64,000 nucleotides of DNA from Pollenia angustigena (lineage: Eukaryota > Arthropoda > Insecta > Diptera > Polleniidae), in contig OV884059.1 of the NCBI GenBank assembly GCA_930367215.1, positions 31,177,882 to 31,241,881 on the forward strand, given 5' to 3'. The notes beneath the pieces are model-generated. The model was not told the origin of the DNA. It ran no database searches and saw nothing but the letters and a program-made list of their open reading frames with translations. Both the position numbers and the translations under genes were made by a program. Of the stretch, positions 1 to 12,065 are shown piece by piece; the stretch's first letter is position 1; every line of letters starts with the position of its first letter.

Positions 1-130
1 GTTCACACACGTCAAGTTTGACTCGCCAAGTCTTCAGCTTTTAGGAGAGAAGGGAAAAGAGTATGCCATATCTTGTCCCCTCTCTCCTAAAAACTCAAGA
101 CTTGACGAGTCAAACTTGACGTGTGTGAAC
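1..130. mobile_element. Hairpin MITE, ~50 bp inverted arms
   Basis: Positions 1-50 and 81-130 are reverse complements with about three mismatches, starting GTTCACACACGTCAAG and ending in its complement, around a 30 bp loop. It has no coding capacity. The left end coincides with the window edge, so a target duplication cannot be tested and the true terminus may lie further left. It could also be a simple foldback. Confidence 0.75.
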
Positions 131-511
131 CGGCACAAAGAAAGTTATTGCTGCAAATGTTTTATCATATAAAATAAGACGTAACCCATGCACTTTCGAT
201 TAGAACATGACATGACCATAAAGCCGGCAGAGCAACGGTATTAATTTGTTCATGTTCTTGTATGTGGCGAGTACGTGTTGATGTTCATGTTCTGATTGGC
301 CACAATTTTTGCTGTTGTGCGTTTGGTTGTATACAGAAAATACATTGTATGGCCAACATCATGGCGCACATGGATGCTAAGACGAATGTTTAGGCAACGA
401 TTGCAGCACATGGACGAAACATGAACATGAACAGTCTACACGAGTAGAATTCATGTGCGACATGCTGTTCTTACCAAGTTGATGGATGGTGGAGACGGGC
501 AGTAAGGCACA

Positions 512-673
512 GTTAGCCGGGAGTAACAGTAACTTAACCTTACCGATAACAAGTAAGACCAATATATTTCTTACCGATTGAGACGTAACATCTTATTGCT
601 AACTACATATAAGCGTTCTAATTGCTTTACATGAAGCAGTTGATTTGCAATGTTACTGTTACTCCCGGCTAAC
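512..673. repeat. Foldback repeat with perfect 22 bp arms
   Basis: Positions 512-533 (GTTAGCCGGGAGTAACAGTA...) and 652-673 are perfect reverse complements, 118 bp apart. The interior is AT-rich and non-coding. It is a MITE-like unit; no target duplication was identified. Confidence 0.6.
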
Positions 674-1740
674 TCAGCCTTTACTATTGATCTAATAAAG
701 TGCTTTCATGCTTCTAGAAGAGAATTTTTACTCTTAAATATTAAAAACTTTAAAGTTACTTTGTTGCAAAATGAAATAATTTTTTTTTTTTTTTTTTTAC
801 ATGTTTTCCTCTAAAAGCAAAATTTCCAATGGCGTGTGTACAAACTATTCCAAAGCAATTGAGAGAAGGAACGCGAGAAACGAAACAAATAAAAAAAAAA
901 CTTTTATTGCAAACATTAATTGCGTGCTTCGGAAGTAATAAAAGGCGTGGGTGGCGATAGTGGTGGTGAGTTCAGTTTAGTTCAGCTCACTACAGTGAAA
1001 TAAAATAAGGTGGCGTCTTGCCCAGTGCCGCCGGCGTTTGTTTCTAACGTATTATTAGATACAATACAGCCTTTTATTAAACAAAAATGCTGTCTGCGCC
1101 AGATACACGATACACCATTTAAAATGTTTACTTTTTGATATTGATTTTAATTTAATTTTTCCTTAATTTTTCTTTTTGGTTGCCTTTCGTGATACGCTTT
1201 AAATTTCGTGTGAGTGCATGTGTGTGTTTTCTTGAGTGTTTAATTTGTATGCAGTTTTAGCCAGCGACATCATTTTACCCCGCGTCTAAATGCTTCATTT
1301 GTCAGCCAGTTGTTATGTACTCACTTGGCCGGCCAATTTGATTTGTTTTTGTTTTTGTTTAGCTGAAAATCATTTATGGCTAAATGAATTATAATAATCT
1401 GTATGATTAATTAGTTTAACATTGATTTTAAAGCTACAGGTGTGAGAAATCATTATTTAATGTTAATTTTTTATTATTTCTAGGTTTCGAAAATAGTTTT
1501 TCATAATTAAATATTTATTTATTTTTTGTTATAAATAAAAATAACAAAATAATTTTTATATTTTTCACACTTTTTTGAACAATTTGGAGCAGATTTTGAA
1601 AATTTTACTTATTTATTATTAAAAACTAACAAAATCTTTTAAATTAAAATTTTGTATTCCCAAAAATTACTTTGATAATTTTATTAAGAACTTTCAGTAT
1701 TTTTAGTTGTTTTTTTCAAAGAAAAATTACTATTTCTAGT
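674..1740. other. AT-rich non-coding stretch
   Basis: There is no supported gene or element here. It contains a T18 run near 780-798. A somewhat less AT-rich patch at 940-1060 has GGTGG repeats and a TTCAGTT initiator-like motif, but nothing around it supports a promoter call. Confidence 0.4.
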
Positions 1741-3130
1741 GTATGGCCACTATTTATGCCAATATAAAGAAAACAACTCGCCTCAATAATGCCTTTATGA
1801 TTCTGAGGCATTAAAATTGTAATGATTTATTTTTTTTAATATGTAAATATAAATAAACAAAAAAAAAAAAAAATGAATTTACATGTTTCAAGTATTAGTT
1901 TTCTCCGTATAAGTGGATCGATTTTTGAATGCACCAACCTTCGGTCCATATGTTATCTTATCCTCAAGTCCGTGGATATTATTTTTATTTTGTAAGTTCT
2001 GTTATTTACAAAAAAAAATCAGACAGTACCAATTGAAAACAGTACCAAAAAGTCTCCTCTTATATTTTCTCAATTTTTTGTTTTTGGGTGAAGTCTTAAT
2101 TAAAATTCAAAAAGTACCAGTTAAAGAACAAAAAAGTACCAAAAATATACCTCATACCGATTCTCATTCACTCACAACCTGGTTTGCTTAATTTTATGTT
2201 TTAGGTCTATATTAACAGATATTCAAAAAGTACCAGCTGAAGTACAAAAAAGTACGAAAAATTCCCTTTGGTAGATTATAATCGATTCAGGACATTTAAT
2301 AATTCATTTTATGTTTCTAGATCAATTATTAACGTCCCAAAAAATCGCACCCTTGCAGATTCCTAATCACTCTGGAGCATAAATGTTTTTTTTTTCATGT
2401 TTCCAGATCTAATATAACGAAAATTCAAAAAGTAGCAATTGAATAACAAAAAAGTACCAAAATTTTTCATCTTATAGGTTCTCATTCACTCAGGAACCTG
2501 CATTATTATTTTATTTTTCTAAGTTCAATTTTATAGAAATTCAAAAATTACCACATGCAGCATGGAAAAGTAAAAGAAAGAAATTTAATTTCCCGTATAT
2601 CCCTTTTTTAATACTTTGTTTCTCCCCATTGAAGTATCAAAGGTTTTAATATTGCACTGGGAACCCATAATTTAAAAAATGTTTATGTCAGTGAATGAAG
2701 AAAAACGTTTTGTAAAAACAGTAGAAAAAGGCACGCTTTTCACCTCTTAAACGTTCGAATTTCGGAAAAGTACCAAATTTATATTCGTATTTTTAGATAA
2801 GTTACGAATTTGTTATAATCTTTGTTTCTTTGTTTTTTGGTTTAAAAGATAGTTGGGGTGACAAAGAAGTTCCAAGATACAGGTTATACCCATTTATTCC
2901 CCAAAATGGCTGCATTTAAAACAAAAGTACCAGACATCAGTCTGCTTATTATTATAACGAACAAATTAAAGTATTAAATTTTTAACCCCTCAGATTTTAA
3001 TGTTTGTTTTGTATATGTGTTAGTAGCAAATTTAAACGCTCATAACTCCGAAAATATTAAACAGATTTTAATAAAATATGTATTGCGCACTTTAAACTTA
3101 ACACCTTTTGTTTAAATCGGAGGAATAAAG
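1741..3130. repeat. AGTACC array element, copy 1
   Basis: A degenerate tandem array of roughly 115 bp units. Each unit contains a doublet AAAAAGTACCAGTTGAAG / AAAAAAGTACC, a TCATTCACTCAGGACC segment and a TTTATGTTTCTAGGT segment. Units are recognisable from about 1913 to 2640. The right flank, an AACAGATTTTAATAAAATAT segment near 3060, recurs at the same relative place in the other two copies (about 44950 and 49745), so the array is part of a larger dispersed element. Open frames across it are by-products of the unit sequence. Confidence 0.7.
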
Positions 3131-3588
3131 TACCTAGAGGGAAGCGAACTGACACCAAAGTAGTCCCGTGATAGGTCTGTGGTGGTAGGGACCGGTTCGA
3201 GTTCTAACACTTCATATGAATAAGGCCTATCACTTTTACATGGGGTTGTCCTTGGAGGGGTCAGTCAATTGACACCATTTGACCAGTCACAAATCTATTC
3301 TCAATGGACGTGTTTAGTGACAGTTACTAAAATGTAGTATTATTTCATTACGATGTAGTATTATTTCAATAAAACAAGTCCTAGAATTAAAATCAAGAGC
3401 CACATTTTAGAAAGTCCCAAAACAATTTATCACACCACCGGTGAAGTCTGTACTGTAATTCATTACTTTTTCTACCTTTTTGTTCTTCATAAACCAGTTA
3501 CATGATTGGTTCTCCTTTCACTGGTCATGAGTTCTTTCTTTTTGTACCAGTTCTATTTTCACAACTCCCAGGACAAATTTCCCGCAGC
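3130..3588 (+). mobile_element. SINE-like element S2, copy A
   Basis: About 455 bp, matching the reverse complement of 8476-8949 over its whole length. Near its left end are a plausible A box (around GTAGTCCCGTGATAGG, 3159-3174) and a B-box-like GGTTCGAGTTC about 30 bp further on, as expected of a tRNA-derived Pol III promoter. Both copies end near TTTCCCGCAG. No clear target duplication was seen. It could instead be a MITE that happens to contain a B box. Confidence 0.6.
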
Positions 3589-3652
3589 ATTTGTTGATTT
3601 TTATTTAAGATTTTACAGTAAACGGATTTTTATTTTTCAAATTTGTAGTATA

Positions 3653-4377
3653 CAGGTATCCCTTGATTTACACGGTACTTCATTTACGCGCTTTTTTTGC
3701 GCGGTTTTAATAAAACACGATAAAAAAATTATAATAATCTTTATTTTACGGGAATTGCAGCACTGTGATTCAAGAAATTTCATCAACTGTGTGCTAAAAT
3801 AGATCTGCACAAGTGCATACTGACATATTTAACAAAAATTAAAAGATTTTTTTACAATGTACCTAAAACTTTTTGCACTTAAAAATTTTAAATTTACTGC
3901 TTAATCGAAATTTTTACAGGTTACTGCAATTTTTTTCAGTAACCTGAAAATTTTTTAAATTTTTTCAGAAGCCAGTAAAATTTTATTGGGTTTTAGTTTG
4001 TTTTTGACTATTTTACAATTGACATAATTTTCTTATATTTTTGATTTTAAATATTCAAATGTGTTTCAATAATTTTTTTTGTTCTCTTTTTATTCAAATG
4101 TTTTATAAAAATATAATAACAAAGCTTTATACATATCATTATAAAGAAATATCATTTTATTTGAAATAAAATTTTAATTCTATATGTTTTTGATTAGCGC
4201 GGTTTTTGGGCCCAAAAATTAAATTTTGTATGCATCGCATGTCTTGATTTACACGATATATTAAATTTCTGGTCCCATAAACGGAATTTGTACCAGTCCT
4301 GAACCTTGTTTTACACGAATTTGATTTACACGTGCTTTATTCGGTCCCAACAGACCGCGTAAATCGAGGGTTACCTG
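3653..4377. mobile_element. Tigger/pogo-type MITE, TA target site
   Basis: The termini are CAGGTATCCCTTGATTTACA and the reverse complement of CAGGTAACCCTCGATTTACG, flanked by TA at 3651-3652 and 4378-4379. CAG-start inverted repeats with TA duplication are characteristic of pogo/Tigger elements. The 725 bp interior is AT-rich and non-coding, so it is non-autonomous. Confidence 0.8.
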
Positions 4378-4379
4378 TA

Positions 4380-5880
4380 ATTTTAATGTATAATTTTACC
4401 ACCTTCAAACTTTTAAAGGTGTCGAGAAATTTCAAAGTGATCTATATAAGACAATTAGACATGCAAACAGGAATGTTTTAAAGTCATCGTGTAAAGCAAA
4501 AGGTTTAGGATGAATAAAACAGACATGTCTGAAAAGACATTGTATAAATGTCGCCTTACATTTACTCTAAATTTTACAAAAAAGTACTTCAAACACAATT
4601 TCATTTCGTGTATTTTTATATGAAGCGAAATAGAATTCGTGCAGTTTGTAAAATTTTTTTTTAGTTTTTTTTATTTTTTGTTTACAACTGTTTTATCTGA
4701 TCAAATTTATTCACACTGTTAGTCAAAAGTAAATTTTCGCTCAATTATTAACAGTTTTGTACTGAATTTTGTTACTTCTAATTCATTATAAATGAATGAT
4801 ATTTTTGTTTTTTTTTTTTTAACTTCAAAATAAGTTTACAGATAAAGAATTAACTTTGAACTTCAAAATTTGAAAAGAAGAAAAAAGGCAAAAATAAAAA
4901 AAAACTTAGAAGAAAAATGAAAATGAAAAACAAAAACTACCTGGCCCATCGAAACCAAAACTTACAAGATACACATTTTTTTTTTTGCTGTTGTATCTTA
5001 GAAATGCGTGTTAAGCAGAAAATGTGGCAAAAGTTTAAAAGGGAAATAGAAACAAAAACAACCCTATTATTATCGTTTTGTTTACATTTTTTAAGTTAAA
5101 GTTTAAAAATCCCCTTGTAATTTTCGGTTTACTTTTTTTTTTTGTAACAATCTTTTTTAATTTAGTTTAATGATTTTATGTGGATGTTAAAAACAAGAAA
5201 CAAAAACTTAAAACGTAGTTAAAAAATGCTACGTAATAGTTAATGATTTCTATAAAAAAAAACACTAAAATTTTCATACCAAAAAGGCCTAATAAGCCTA
5301 TTAAAGGTTTTATAATTATGGGTTTAACTAACAAAAAGCTGTGCAGGTTTGAAAAAAGCTAAAAATAGAAACACGCCCGTTAAACTTATTAAAACTATCT
5401 ACAGCGTGAGAATTCAAATTATCTTAGAGATTTCGGAAATTTAAGACGCAATTTTGTTTGGCAGTTTTTTAATTAAGGTTTTACTATTTCATTGAAATAA
5501 TTAAGAGCTTAAAGCAGAACTAATCTATATTTTGTTTTATAACATTTTAAAGGATTTTGCTTAGATTTTATTTATAGAAACTTGTTTAAACTGTTTAATG
5601 AAAACCTAAATTTATTACTTATAATGATCTCTTTCTTAACTGCGCCTTTTGCTTAAAGTTTTTTTTTGCCTGAAACGGACGTAACTATACATAAATTTAA
5701 AATTGAGTGTGGCTCGATTTATCAAAGTGCATGCTGACGCTAATTTTTCAGAACCCAGCGAAAAAATCGCGACTTTATAAAAAAAACTCAAACTTAAAAA
5801 ACTCTTTCTAACGTTTTTTGCTTCTCCTGCAAAAGAAATTAAAGTGTAGTAACATCCGTTTGCATTAATGGTGGCGATAC
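4380..5880. other. AT-rich non-coding stretch
   Basis: No gene or element boundary could be supported. It is dominated by A and T runs, and the short open frames (for example 4917-5099) lack recognisable motifs. Confidence 0.4.
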
Positions 5881-5885
5881 ACTTT

Positions 5886-6152
5886 AATACATATCTGTGG
5901 CATTTTGACAAAACATCTTAAGTCGAGATAAGATAGCAAAAAATTTAAAAAGAAGCTCGTTGAAGCAATAATTTTATTAAATAATTAAATAAATCAAAAT
6001 TAAAGAAAAATTCCATTCATAACACAAAATTTTAGGAACGTTAACAAAAATGCATTTTGAATGAAAATTCGTATAATTAGCAGCATTTTTTTTAAACTTT
6101 TTAAATTCGACTTAAGATGTTTTGTCAAAAAGCCACAGATATTAAATTGTGA
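5886..6152. repeat. Inverted repeat with ~45 bp arms
   Basis: The arm at 5886-5932 (containing ATCTGTGGC and ACAAAACATCTTAAGTCGA) is matched in reverse complement at 6103-6152. It looks like a MITE core. To its right, GCATAGGAATAGCTTATCCC and GACGAACAAAAT recur at about 6580-6680, showing a second dispersed repeat beside it. Confidence 0.5.
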
Positions 6153-6154
6153 AA

Positions 6155-6690
6155 TACGCATAGGAATAGCTTATCCCACGACGAACAAAATTTTGTTAAT
6201 TGAAAATTTTGTATTCCCAAAAATTACTTTAATAATAAACTGGCAAGTGCACGGCCTAAAAAACTGAACTGGCAACTTTCTTTATTTTTTTACTTTCTTG
6301 CGAAAACAATAAAGCAAGTTGTTTTTGTTTTTATTTTTTCTTAACCTTCTTACAACTACAATTATTGTTGGGAGAGTTCCAACATATTTTTGGGGAAATG
6401 TAAGAAAAGATAAGCTCACGGTTTATTGTTGTAGTTGTTGTTTAATCTTTGATATTGTTACAAGTAAAACTGGTGCTTATAATTCTCATTCACTTAACAG
6501 TTTTATTTTTGCAATATTTTTAGTCTTTCTAAAATCTTTGGATGAAGTTTTTTAACGATCTGGCCTAAGTTACCAGTAGAATGCGCATAGGAATAGCTTA
6601 TCCCTTCAACAATAAATTTCAGTGTTTTTATCAAGAATAAAAATTGGGTATTAAGCACGACGAACAAAATCTTGTTAATTATTAACAAAT
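6155..6690. repeat. Dispersed repeat, two direct partial copies
   Basis: GCATAGGAATAGCTTATCCC followed by ACGACGAACAAAAT and TTGTTAATT occurs at 6158-6205 and again at 6583-6680, the second copy with about 60 bp extra in the middle. That extra block (AACAATAAATTTCAGTG, TTAAGCAC) recurs in reverse near 13925-13990, so all three belong to one unnamed family. Confidence 0.5.
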
Positions 6691-6969
6691 GTTTATATGC
6701 CTTTCTCTTTTAGAACAGAATTGCAAAATCAAAATATGACTTAAGCTAATTTTTAAGTTGACACCACTGGCTGCTTTGTGAAGATACTAAAATTTGTATG
6801 TTTTTTAAAATTTGTATGTTTTTAAGCTCTGACTGTAAAGTCATAAAATATCTTTTTCTCACTTTTTAATAAAAAAAAGCACAAGAAAAATTTGTATAAA
6901 ACACTTAAGTACATAAAAATTGGTTGAAAACAGAAAGTTTAGTAATAATATAAATGCCTTTTTTTGTGT

Positions 6970-8325
6970 TACCTTTTTTACACTCTCCACCCCCACTAGT
7001 GGTGAATGAGGGTATACTAAGTTTGTCATTCCGTGTGAAACTTTTTTTTTATACATCTAAGACCCCATAAAGTACGTATATTCTGGCCCCTTGAGTAATT
7101 CTTAGTCGATTTAGCCAGGTCCGTCCGTCTGTCCGTCTGTTGAAAACACGCTCACTTTCGAAAAACTCAAAAGAAATAAACAAACTTGGTGCCAAATTGC
7201 TTGTAGTTATCGTAAGCAGTTTCGGATTGAAATCCAGCAAAATCGGTTAAGTAGGATCAGAGCTACCTTGCAAAAAATATTGCACCACCTGATCCATTTT
7301 GATAAAATGGACTACTCCATGGACTGGTCCGATGTAATGCAAGCATGGACCATGTCATTGTTAAAAAGTGTTTGTAGTGAGACGACATGTCTTCGTTTTT
7401 TAACGACATGCTTTCGTTTTTAGACGACTTCAAAACTAATCCTCTTGTGTATACCATGGAGTAGTTTTAAAACTACTCCATAGTAATCCATTATATGGTT
7501 ATATGGTCCTGCCCTAGGACATCGTAATGTTAAATAGACCATGTTTTTCCATACGTTTGGCTTACTTTTGGACTAGTCCTGGTCTCTTGTGGGCTACTCT
7601 TTACACGCGTGTTTGGACTGGTCCTATTATTTGCAGGGTATGAATCAAAATGTGTAACTACCACCCTAAAAAATTGATAATTTTGTAACAAAAACTAATA
7701 CAAATGTTAGAATAATGCACGGAATGATAGAAGATTTTGCACAAACTCGTATTATAGGATTAGAAATCGCACTTTCGTGAAGATCGGTCCATAATTTACC
7801 CTAGGTCCCATATAAACCCTAAAACCGTAATAAATAATGCTATCATAATAAAATTTGGTATTTCACTGCTTCATAGAACATAAATCACACCAATAAATTT
7901 AGTGATGATCGGTCCATAATTTACTATAGGCCCCATAGAAAGCACACTCTGGTAAATTAATTAAATACGCCTAAAACCGTTGCAGATATAGATATTGCGG
8001 AAAAGTTTCTTCCAACTTAGCTTCATATGGCTAGAAAAAATGTCATGCAATTTTGTGATATACGGTCCATAATTTACCTAAGATCCCATATTAAGCTGCC
8101 TTCTAAAAATTCACTGTAAACTCTCTCACTCATTTCACTGCTGTATGGAAATTTTTTCGAATTTATGTTTTTTAATGCCAGAAATCACTCTACAGAGTTT
8201 GGGGATGATTGGTCCATAATTTACCATGTCTGCAATATAAATTTCCCTTCTGTAAATCATTTAAGTTCGGCTTAAGCTGTTACGAATCATGAAGTTTTAC
8301 TCAAGCTAGCTATTATGAAAGCATT
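6970..8325 (+). mobile_element. DINE-1-like (Helentron-associated) element, 5' part
   Basis: The left end (CCACTAGTGGTGAATGAGGG, then TATACTAAGTTTGTCATTCC) and the cryptic GTCC/GTCT microsatellite at about 7120-7140 are hallmarks of DINE-1/mini-me-like elements. After a MITE insertion at 7266-7638 it continues with a repeated block, TCGGTCCATAATTTACC, at about 7783, 7908, 8063 and 8207, a period of 125-155 bp as in the central repeats of these elements. No 3' hairpin end was found before the SINE at 8326. It is non-coding; mobility would need a Helentron Rep/helicase supplied elsewhere. Confidence 0.7.
7266..7638. mobile_element. CCCTGCA-type MITE, intact copy
   Basis: A 373 bp palindrome-rich unit with ends CCTTGCAAAAAATATT and TTATTTGCAGGG, possibly TA-flanked, inserted in the DINE-1-like element. 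It contains the perfect palindrome GGAGTAGTTTTAAAACTACTCC and repeated GGACTGGTCC boxes. It matches 21299-22133 in reverse complement, minus a hAT insertion present only there, so it is the 'empty site' version of that locus. Confidence 0.75.
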
Positions 8326-8475
8326 GGGTGGCCCGGTAGGCTAGCTGGTAGTTAGCTAGTCTATCAGCACCATGTCTGCGGGTTCGATTCCCGCCAGAGA
8401 CACTGGTTTCCTGTTTTTAAATTATTTGTGTAGTGTTGGTTTTTTCTGGGTGTAAATCCTGTTTCTTCCCTGCGG
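8326..8475 (+). mobile_element. tRNA-derived SINE S1
   Basis: The head carries a tRNA-like A-box region (GGTAGGCTAGCTGGTAG, about 8335-8351) and a B box GGTTCGATTCC (about 8380-8390), a perfect match to the GGTTCGANTCC consensus, 30-40 bp apart. The body is short. Related heads occur at 16541-16615 (minus) and about 54797-54885 (plus), so this is a repeat family and not a functional tRNA gene. Confidence 0.75.
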
Positions 8476-8949
8476 GAAATTTGTGTCAATTGGTCCAACA
8501 GACTGGTCCTGGGAGTTGTGAAAATATAACAGGTACAAAAAGAAAGAACTTATGACCAGTGAAAGGAGAACCAATCATGTTACTGGTTTATGCAGAACAA
8601 AAAGGTAGAGAAAGTAATGAATAACAGAACACTGTCCTGTCTTCACCGGTGGTGTGGAAAATTTTGTTGGTCTTTCTAAAATTTGTTTCTTGAATTCAAT
8701 TCTACGTCTTGTTTTATTGAAATAATTCTACATTGCATTGAAATAAAACTACATTGTAGTAACTGTCACTAAGCACGTCCATTAAGAATAGATGTGTGAC
8801 TGCTCAAATGGTGTCAATTGACCCCCTCCAATGACAACCCCATGTAAAAGTGATAGGTCTTATTCATATGAAGTGTTAGAACTCGAACCGGTCCCTACCA
8901 CCAAAGACCTATCACGGGACTACTTTGGTGCCAGTTCGCTTCCCTCTAG
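8476..8949 (-). mobile_element. SINE-like element S2, copy B
   Basis: Reverse-complement copy of 3130-3588, including the B-box-like GGTTCGAGTTC on the minus strand near 8880-8890. Relative to copy A it has about 25 bp extra near its 3' end. It lies tail to tail with SINE S1, so the 624 bp block has Pol III-like promoters at both outer ends pointing inwards. Confidence 0.6.
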
Positions 8950-9115
8950 GGTTGTTATAACAAAATTAAGCGTAACTTAATTATTTACTAGAAGGCTTTT
9001 ATATGCTTAGCAGTTTTGTAAAGCCAACTTAAAGGGCCTTTTTTAGCGAAGTATTGACAAAATAGTCTATTGTTTAACGATCTAAATAGGAGCCGTTATC
9101 CACCTATTTTTTAAT

Positions 9116-9134
9116 GGGGGGGGGGGGGGGGGGG
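9116..9134 (+). repeat. Poly(G) tract, 19 G
   Basis: An uninterrupted run of about 19 G in AT-rich DNA. Similar tracts lie at 16232-16252 and 24766-24784. Confidence 0.9.
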
Positions 9135-9332
9135 TTTTGTACTTGAAAAAGTAGAAAATTTTATGTTTAAAATAGAGAACGAACTTTTTAAAAGCATTTA
9201 AATTTCTAAGTCCATGGAGTTTTACAAAGGAGAATTGCTATGTGGGAACCCCTGCAACTGTTTCCTTCACTTTTTCTATCATGACAAACTTTTTTGGTAC
9301 TTTTTTTATGATACATTTTGTAATTGTTGATA

Positions 9333-9513
9333 TGGGTAATTCCACACTAAAGTCAAACTTTTGTCCCGTTACGCCACTAAACATTTTAAATAGCTTGTCA
9401 AAGAATAATTTATATATTATTTAAATTTTTAGAATTTTGAAAGAGAGGAAAATTGTTAACAAGATTAATTGCTTGGTGGCGTAACGTGACACTTCTGTGG
9501 AAGTGCCTTTACC
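9333..9513. mobile_element. Deletion derivative of the AGTACC element termini
   Basis: Ends GGGTAATTCCACAC and the complement of GGCACTTCCACAG, with subterminal GTTACGCCACTAAACA / GTTACGCCACCAAGCA. The same terminal sequences bound the AGTACC element at about 43195 and 45190-45262, so this short unit looks like its terminal repeats with the interior lost. Confidence 0.55.
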
Positions 9514-9519
9514 TATTCA

Positions 9520-10905
9520 TATTGTTATAATTTTTATATTTCAAGTTCATTTGTATTATTATTATTATTATTATTTAAAATTGTTTTGTTTAATATAATA
9601 AATAATTTTTTTTTTTTTTACTTTGTCTAGCGTTTTTTTTTTTTTTTTCTTTTTTTAGGTTTGTAAACATCAACATGATCGTTATCATGAATGAAATTAA
9701 ATGAAAGGAAAGGAAAAGTGGATGTTAAAAATAAAAATATATGTACATATTTAAATAATTTTATTAAAACGTTGTGCTTTTGTTGTTAATTTATTGTTTG
9801 CTTTAGTTTTTTTATTCAGTATCTGTAAGAGTTTTCGTTTGTCTATTTTCCAAAATATTGTATATGACTGACTGCATGTCGTTTTTTCTCTTCTTTGGCG
9901 TTATAAATTATATTTTTTCAGCAGTTTTTGTATAAAACCCTTAAACATCGAATCTCATAGAATGTTTATGCCACACAATTTATTGGCTGCCAAGCGTGAC
10001 GAAACGTGATTAAATACAAAAACAAAAAAAATATTAAAAAAGACCATAAAAAAAATTGGGGTAGCGTGCGTATGAATTCTTTTAAAGCTAAAAATCAAAT
10101 ACTAAATCAACGTCAAAAAAAATTTTTTTTTTGTTTCAAATACAGTCAAATATTAATTAAAAATTTCTAAATAAAAAAACATAAAACAACACTAAACAAC
10201 ATAAATTTTTATTTTCGATTACAAAAAATGAATCGAATTTTTTTTTTTTAATTAAAAACTAAATTAATTAAATAACTTAAAACTTTTGCTGTCATCTAAT
10301 GTAAAAAATATAAATTAAACACAATAATCCTTTAAGAATTTTTAAATAGACATAAAAGCTTCAAGAAAATATTTTAACTAAAATATTTTACACGATTTGA
10401 TGAAAATTTATGACATTTCTTTTTGTCAGACCGAGAACACACATACAATAAATTTCAATCCGACTTCTAATCTAAATGTTAGAACAAAAAATAAAATGAA
10501 ATTAACTTATAAAAAAAGAAACAACAACAACTTCAAGGTTAAGCGGAAAACAAAAAAACATAACACGAAAGAAAGAAACACAAAAATATACAAATGTTAA
10601 GAAGAACGAAATAAAATTAACATAAATTATTAAAAAAAAGCTACAACAACACTGAAAGAAATCGCGAGAAATTGTAAACTACATATAAAAAATCTTTGCC
10701 AGCAATAAAAAATAGGTTTTCCATAAAAAAGTTATTAAAATTAAAGCTTTCGACAAAGTTTTTAAAGCATTATTTTCAGTGTAAAAAAATCAAAACATGT
10801 TTTAAAGCATAAATCATCGGGTTTATTTAAAGTGTAGACTATTGTAGGGCTTACTTTTTGCTTATTTATAAATACTATTTATTTATATATTAATATCTGT
10901 AATTG
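9520..10905. other. AT-rich non-coding stretch with a dispersed ~105 bp repeat
   Basis: Mostly A/T runs, with an (ATT)n microsatellite near 9557-9575. Positions 10639-10740 (CTACAACAACACTGAAAG ... GGTTTTCCATAAAAAAGTTA) recur almost identically at 13756-13858. No gene was recognised; the 67-codon frame at 10397-10600 is K/N-rich low-complexity sequence. Confidence 0.45.
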
Positions 10906-10909
10906 GTGT

Positions 10910-11250
10910 ATGAAATCAGTGCTCCCTTATGAGTGTGAAACGTGGAATATGCCTTCCAACAAATGCTTAAGAAGAATTCAGAAAATTTTCTGACCCAACA
11001 GAATCTCAACTCAACACAACTCTGGGCAAGCGCACAGCAAAGTCAAATACAAGCAGAAATTGTACCTGGCGATGTCACCCGTACTGCAATAGAATGGAAC
11101 CCGCAGCAGAAGAAGAGGACGGATTGCCCACACTTGGCGACGACAATTAAAAACCGATGCTTAAAGAGCAAGCTGGAACGAAATTAAGAACTAAGCATCA
11201 AATAGAAACGATTGGAGAAAATTCGTTAAGGTCATATGCTCCTAATAGAA
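10910..11250 (+). pseudogene. RTE-like LINE ORF2 C-terminal remnant
   Basis: Reading across frames recovers a familiar LINE tail: YECETWNMPSNKCLRRIQKI, then WASAQQS, then VTRTAIEWNPQQKKR, then THLATTIKN-like and TWRRQLKTD in a second frame, then WNEIKN.ASNRNDWRKFV near 11180-11230. The block 'NKCLRRIQKIFWP ... WNPQ..RR.GRP..TWRR ... W.E....A.NR..W' is the conserved C-terminus of RTE/CR1-like endonuclease-reverse transcriptase ORFs. Several frameshifts and stops show it is dead. The upstream reverse transcriptase is absent. Clade assignment is inference. Confidence 0.65.
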
Positions 11251-11324
11251 ACCAGGGGATATATTTTGCTTATTTAATATCTAAAGGAATTCTCTTATGC
11301 ATCCCTGTTTTTTAAGTGTAAAAA

Positions 11325-11733
11325 AATGAACTTTGGACTTCAAGAAGAATTCTTGACAAAAGTACGAAAAAACAGAAGTAAGGAAAAAACATGTAAAATC
11401 ATTAAAATGAATAATCATCCAAAAAAAAAGAAGCAAATTTCGATCTACCGAAGGTTAAAATACAATTTGGTTTAGCGATTGATGTTTGACTATTGACGTC
11501 AGCATTCTTCGATGGCTACGAGTGTTAAACGGCAAATCCCTCTGAGGAGATCGAGTGGTTACGATCGAAACATGTCAGTGTAACCTGCCGGCCAGGGTTC
11601 GAGCCCGGCTACAGTCGGGAATGAAAAATTATCAATAACAATTTTAATTAATTTTCATTTTGCTAAATTCCTTTCTTCATAAAAATATTTCAATGAAAAT
11701 TAAATTTGATGAACTTAAGCCTAATTAAAAATA
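11325..11733 (+). mobile_element. tRNA-like repeat R1, left part (interrupted)
   Basis: This matches the R1 unit seen complete at 25630-26190. It contains a tRNA-like head: GAGATCGAGTGGTTACGATC (A-box region, about 11549-11568) and GGTTCGAGCCC (B box, about 11596-11606). The unit is broken by the Tigger element and resumes at 12985. Confidence 0.7.
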
Positions 11734-12065
11734 CAGTGGTATCCCGGTTTAACGAATACTACTCAGTTTAACGAATTCGCGATTTAATGTACGGTCATAT
11801 TTTTTCCATTGAGTACCTTATATTACGAACAAACAGCAAATTTTTGTACTCTATATAACGAATTTTTACAAAAAAATTTTAAAAAACTAAATAAAATGAA
11901 TGCAAGCAAGCTTATTTGCATCCATTCTCTTTTGTTTTTGTATACATTTTCACCGATTTAACTGAAAACAAGGTGTTAAGAGAAGTATTTGATTTTCTTA
12001 CAAAGAAAGCAAAGAAAATGCTTGCTCGCCAAAATAAAAATTTGTACGTTACAAAGTCATTTTTA

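Noticed and set aside
7266..7638. hAT assignment for the CCCTGCA MITE
   Set aside because: No 8 bp duplication is visible at either copy; one copy may have TA flanks, the other does not, so the superfamily is left open.
8326..8405. Possible functional tRNA gene
   Set aside because: A and B boxes are present, but the sequence does not give a convincing cloverleaf and related heads occur in other repeats, so it is a SINE head.
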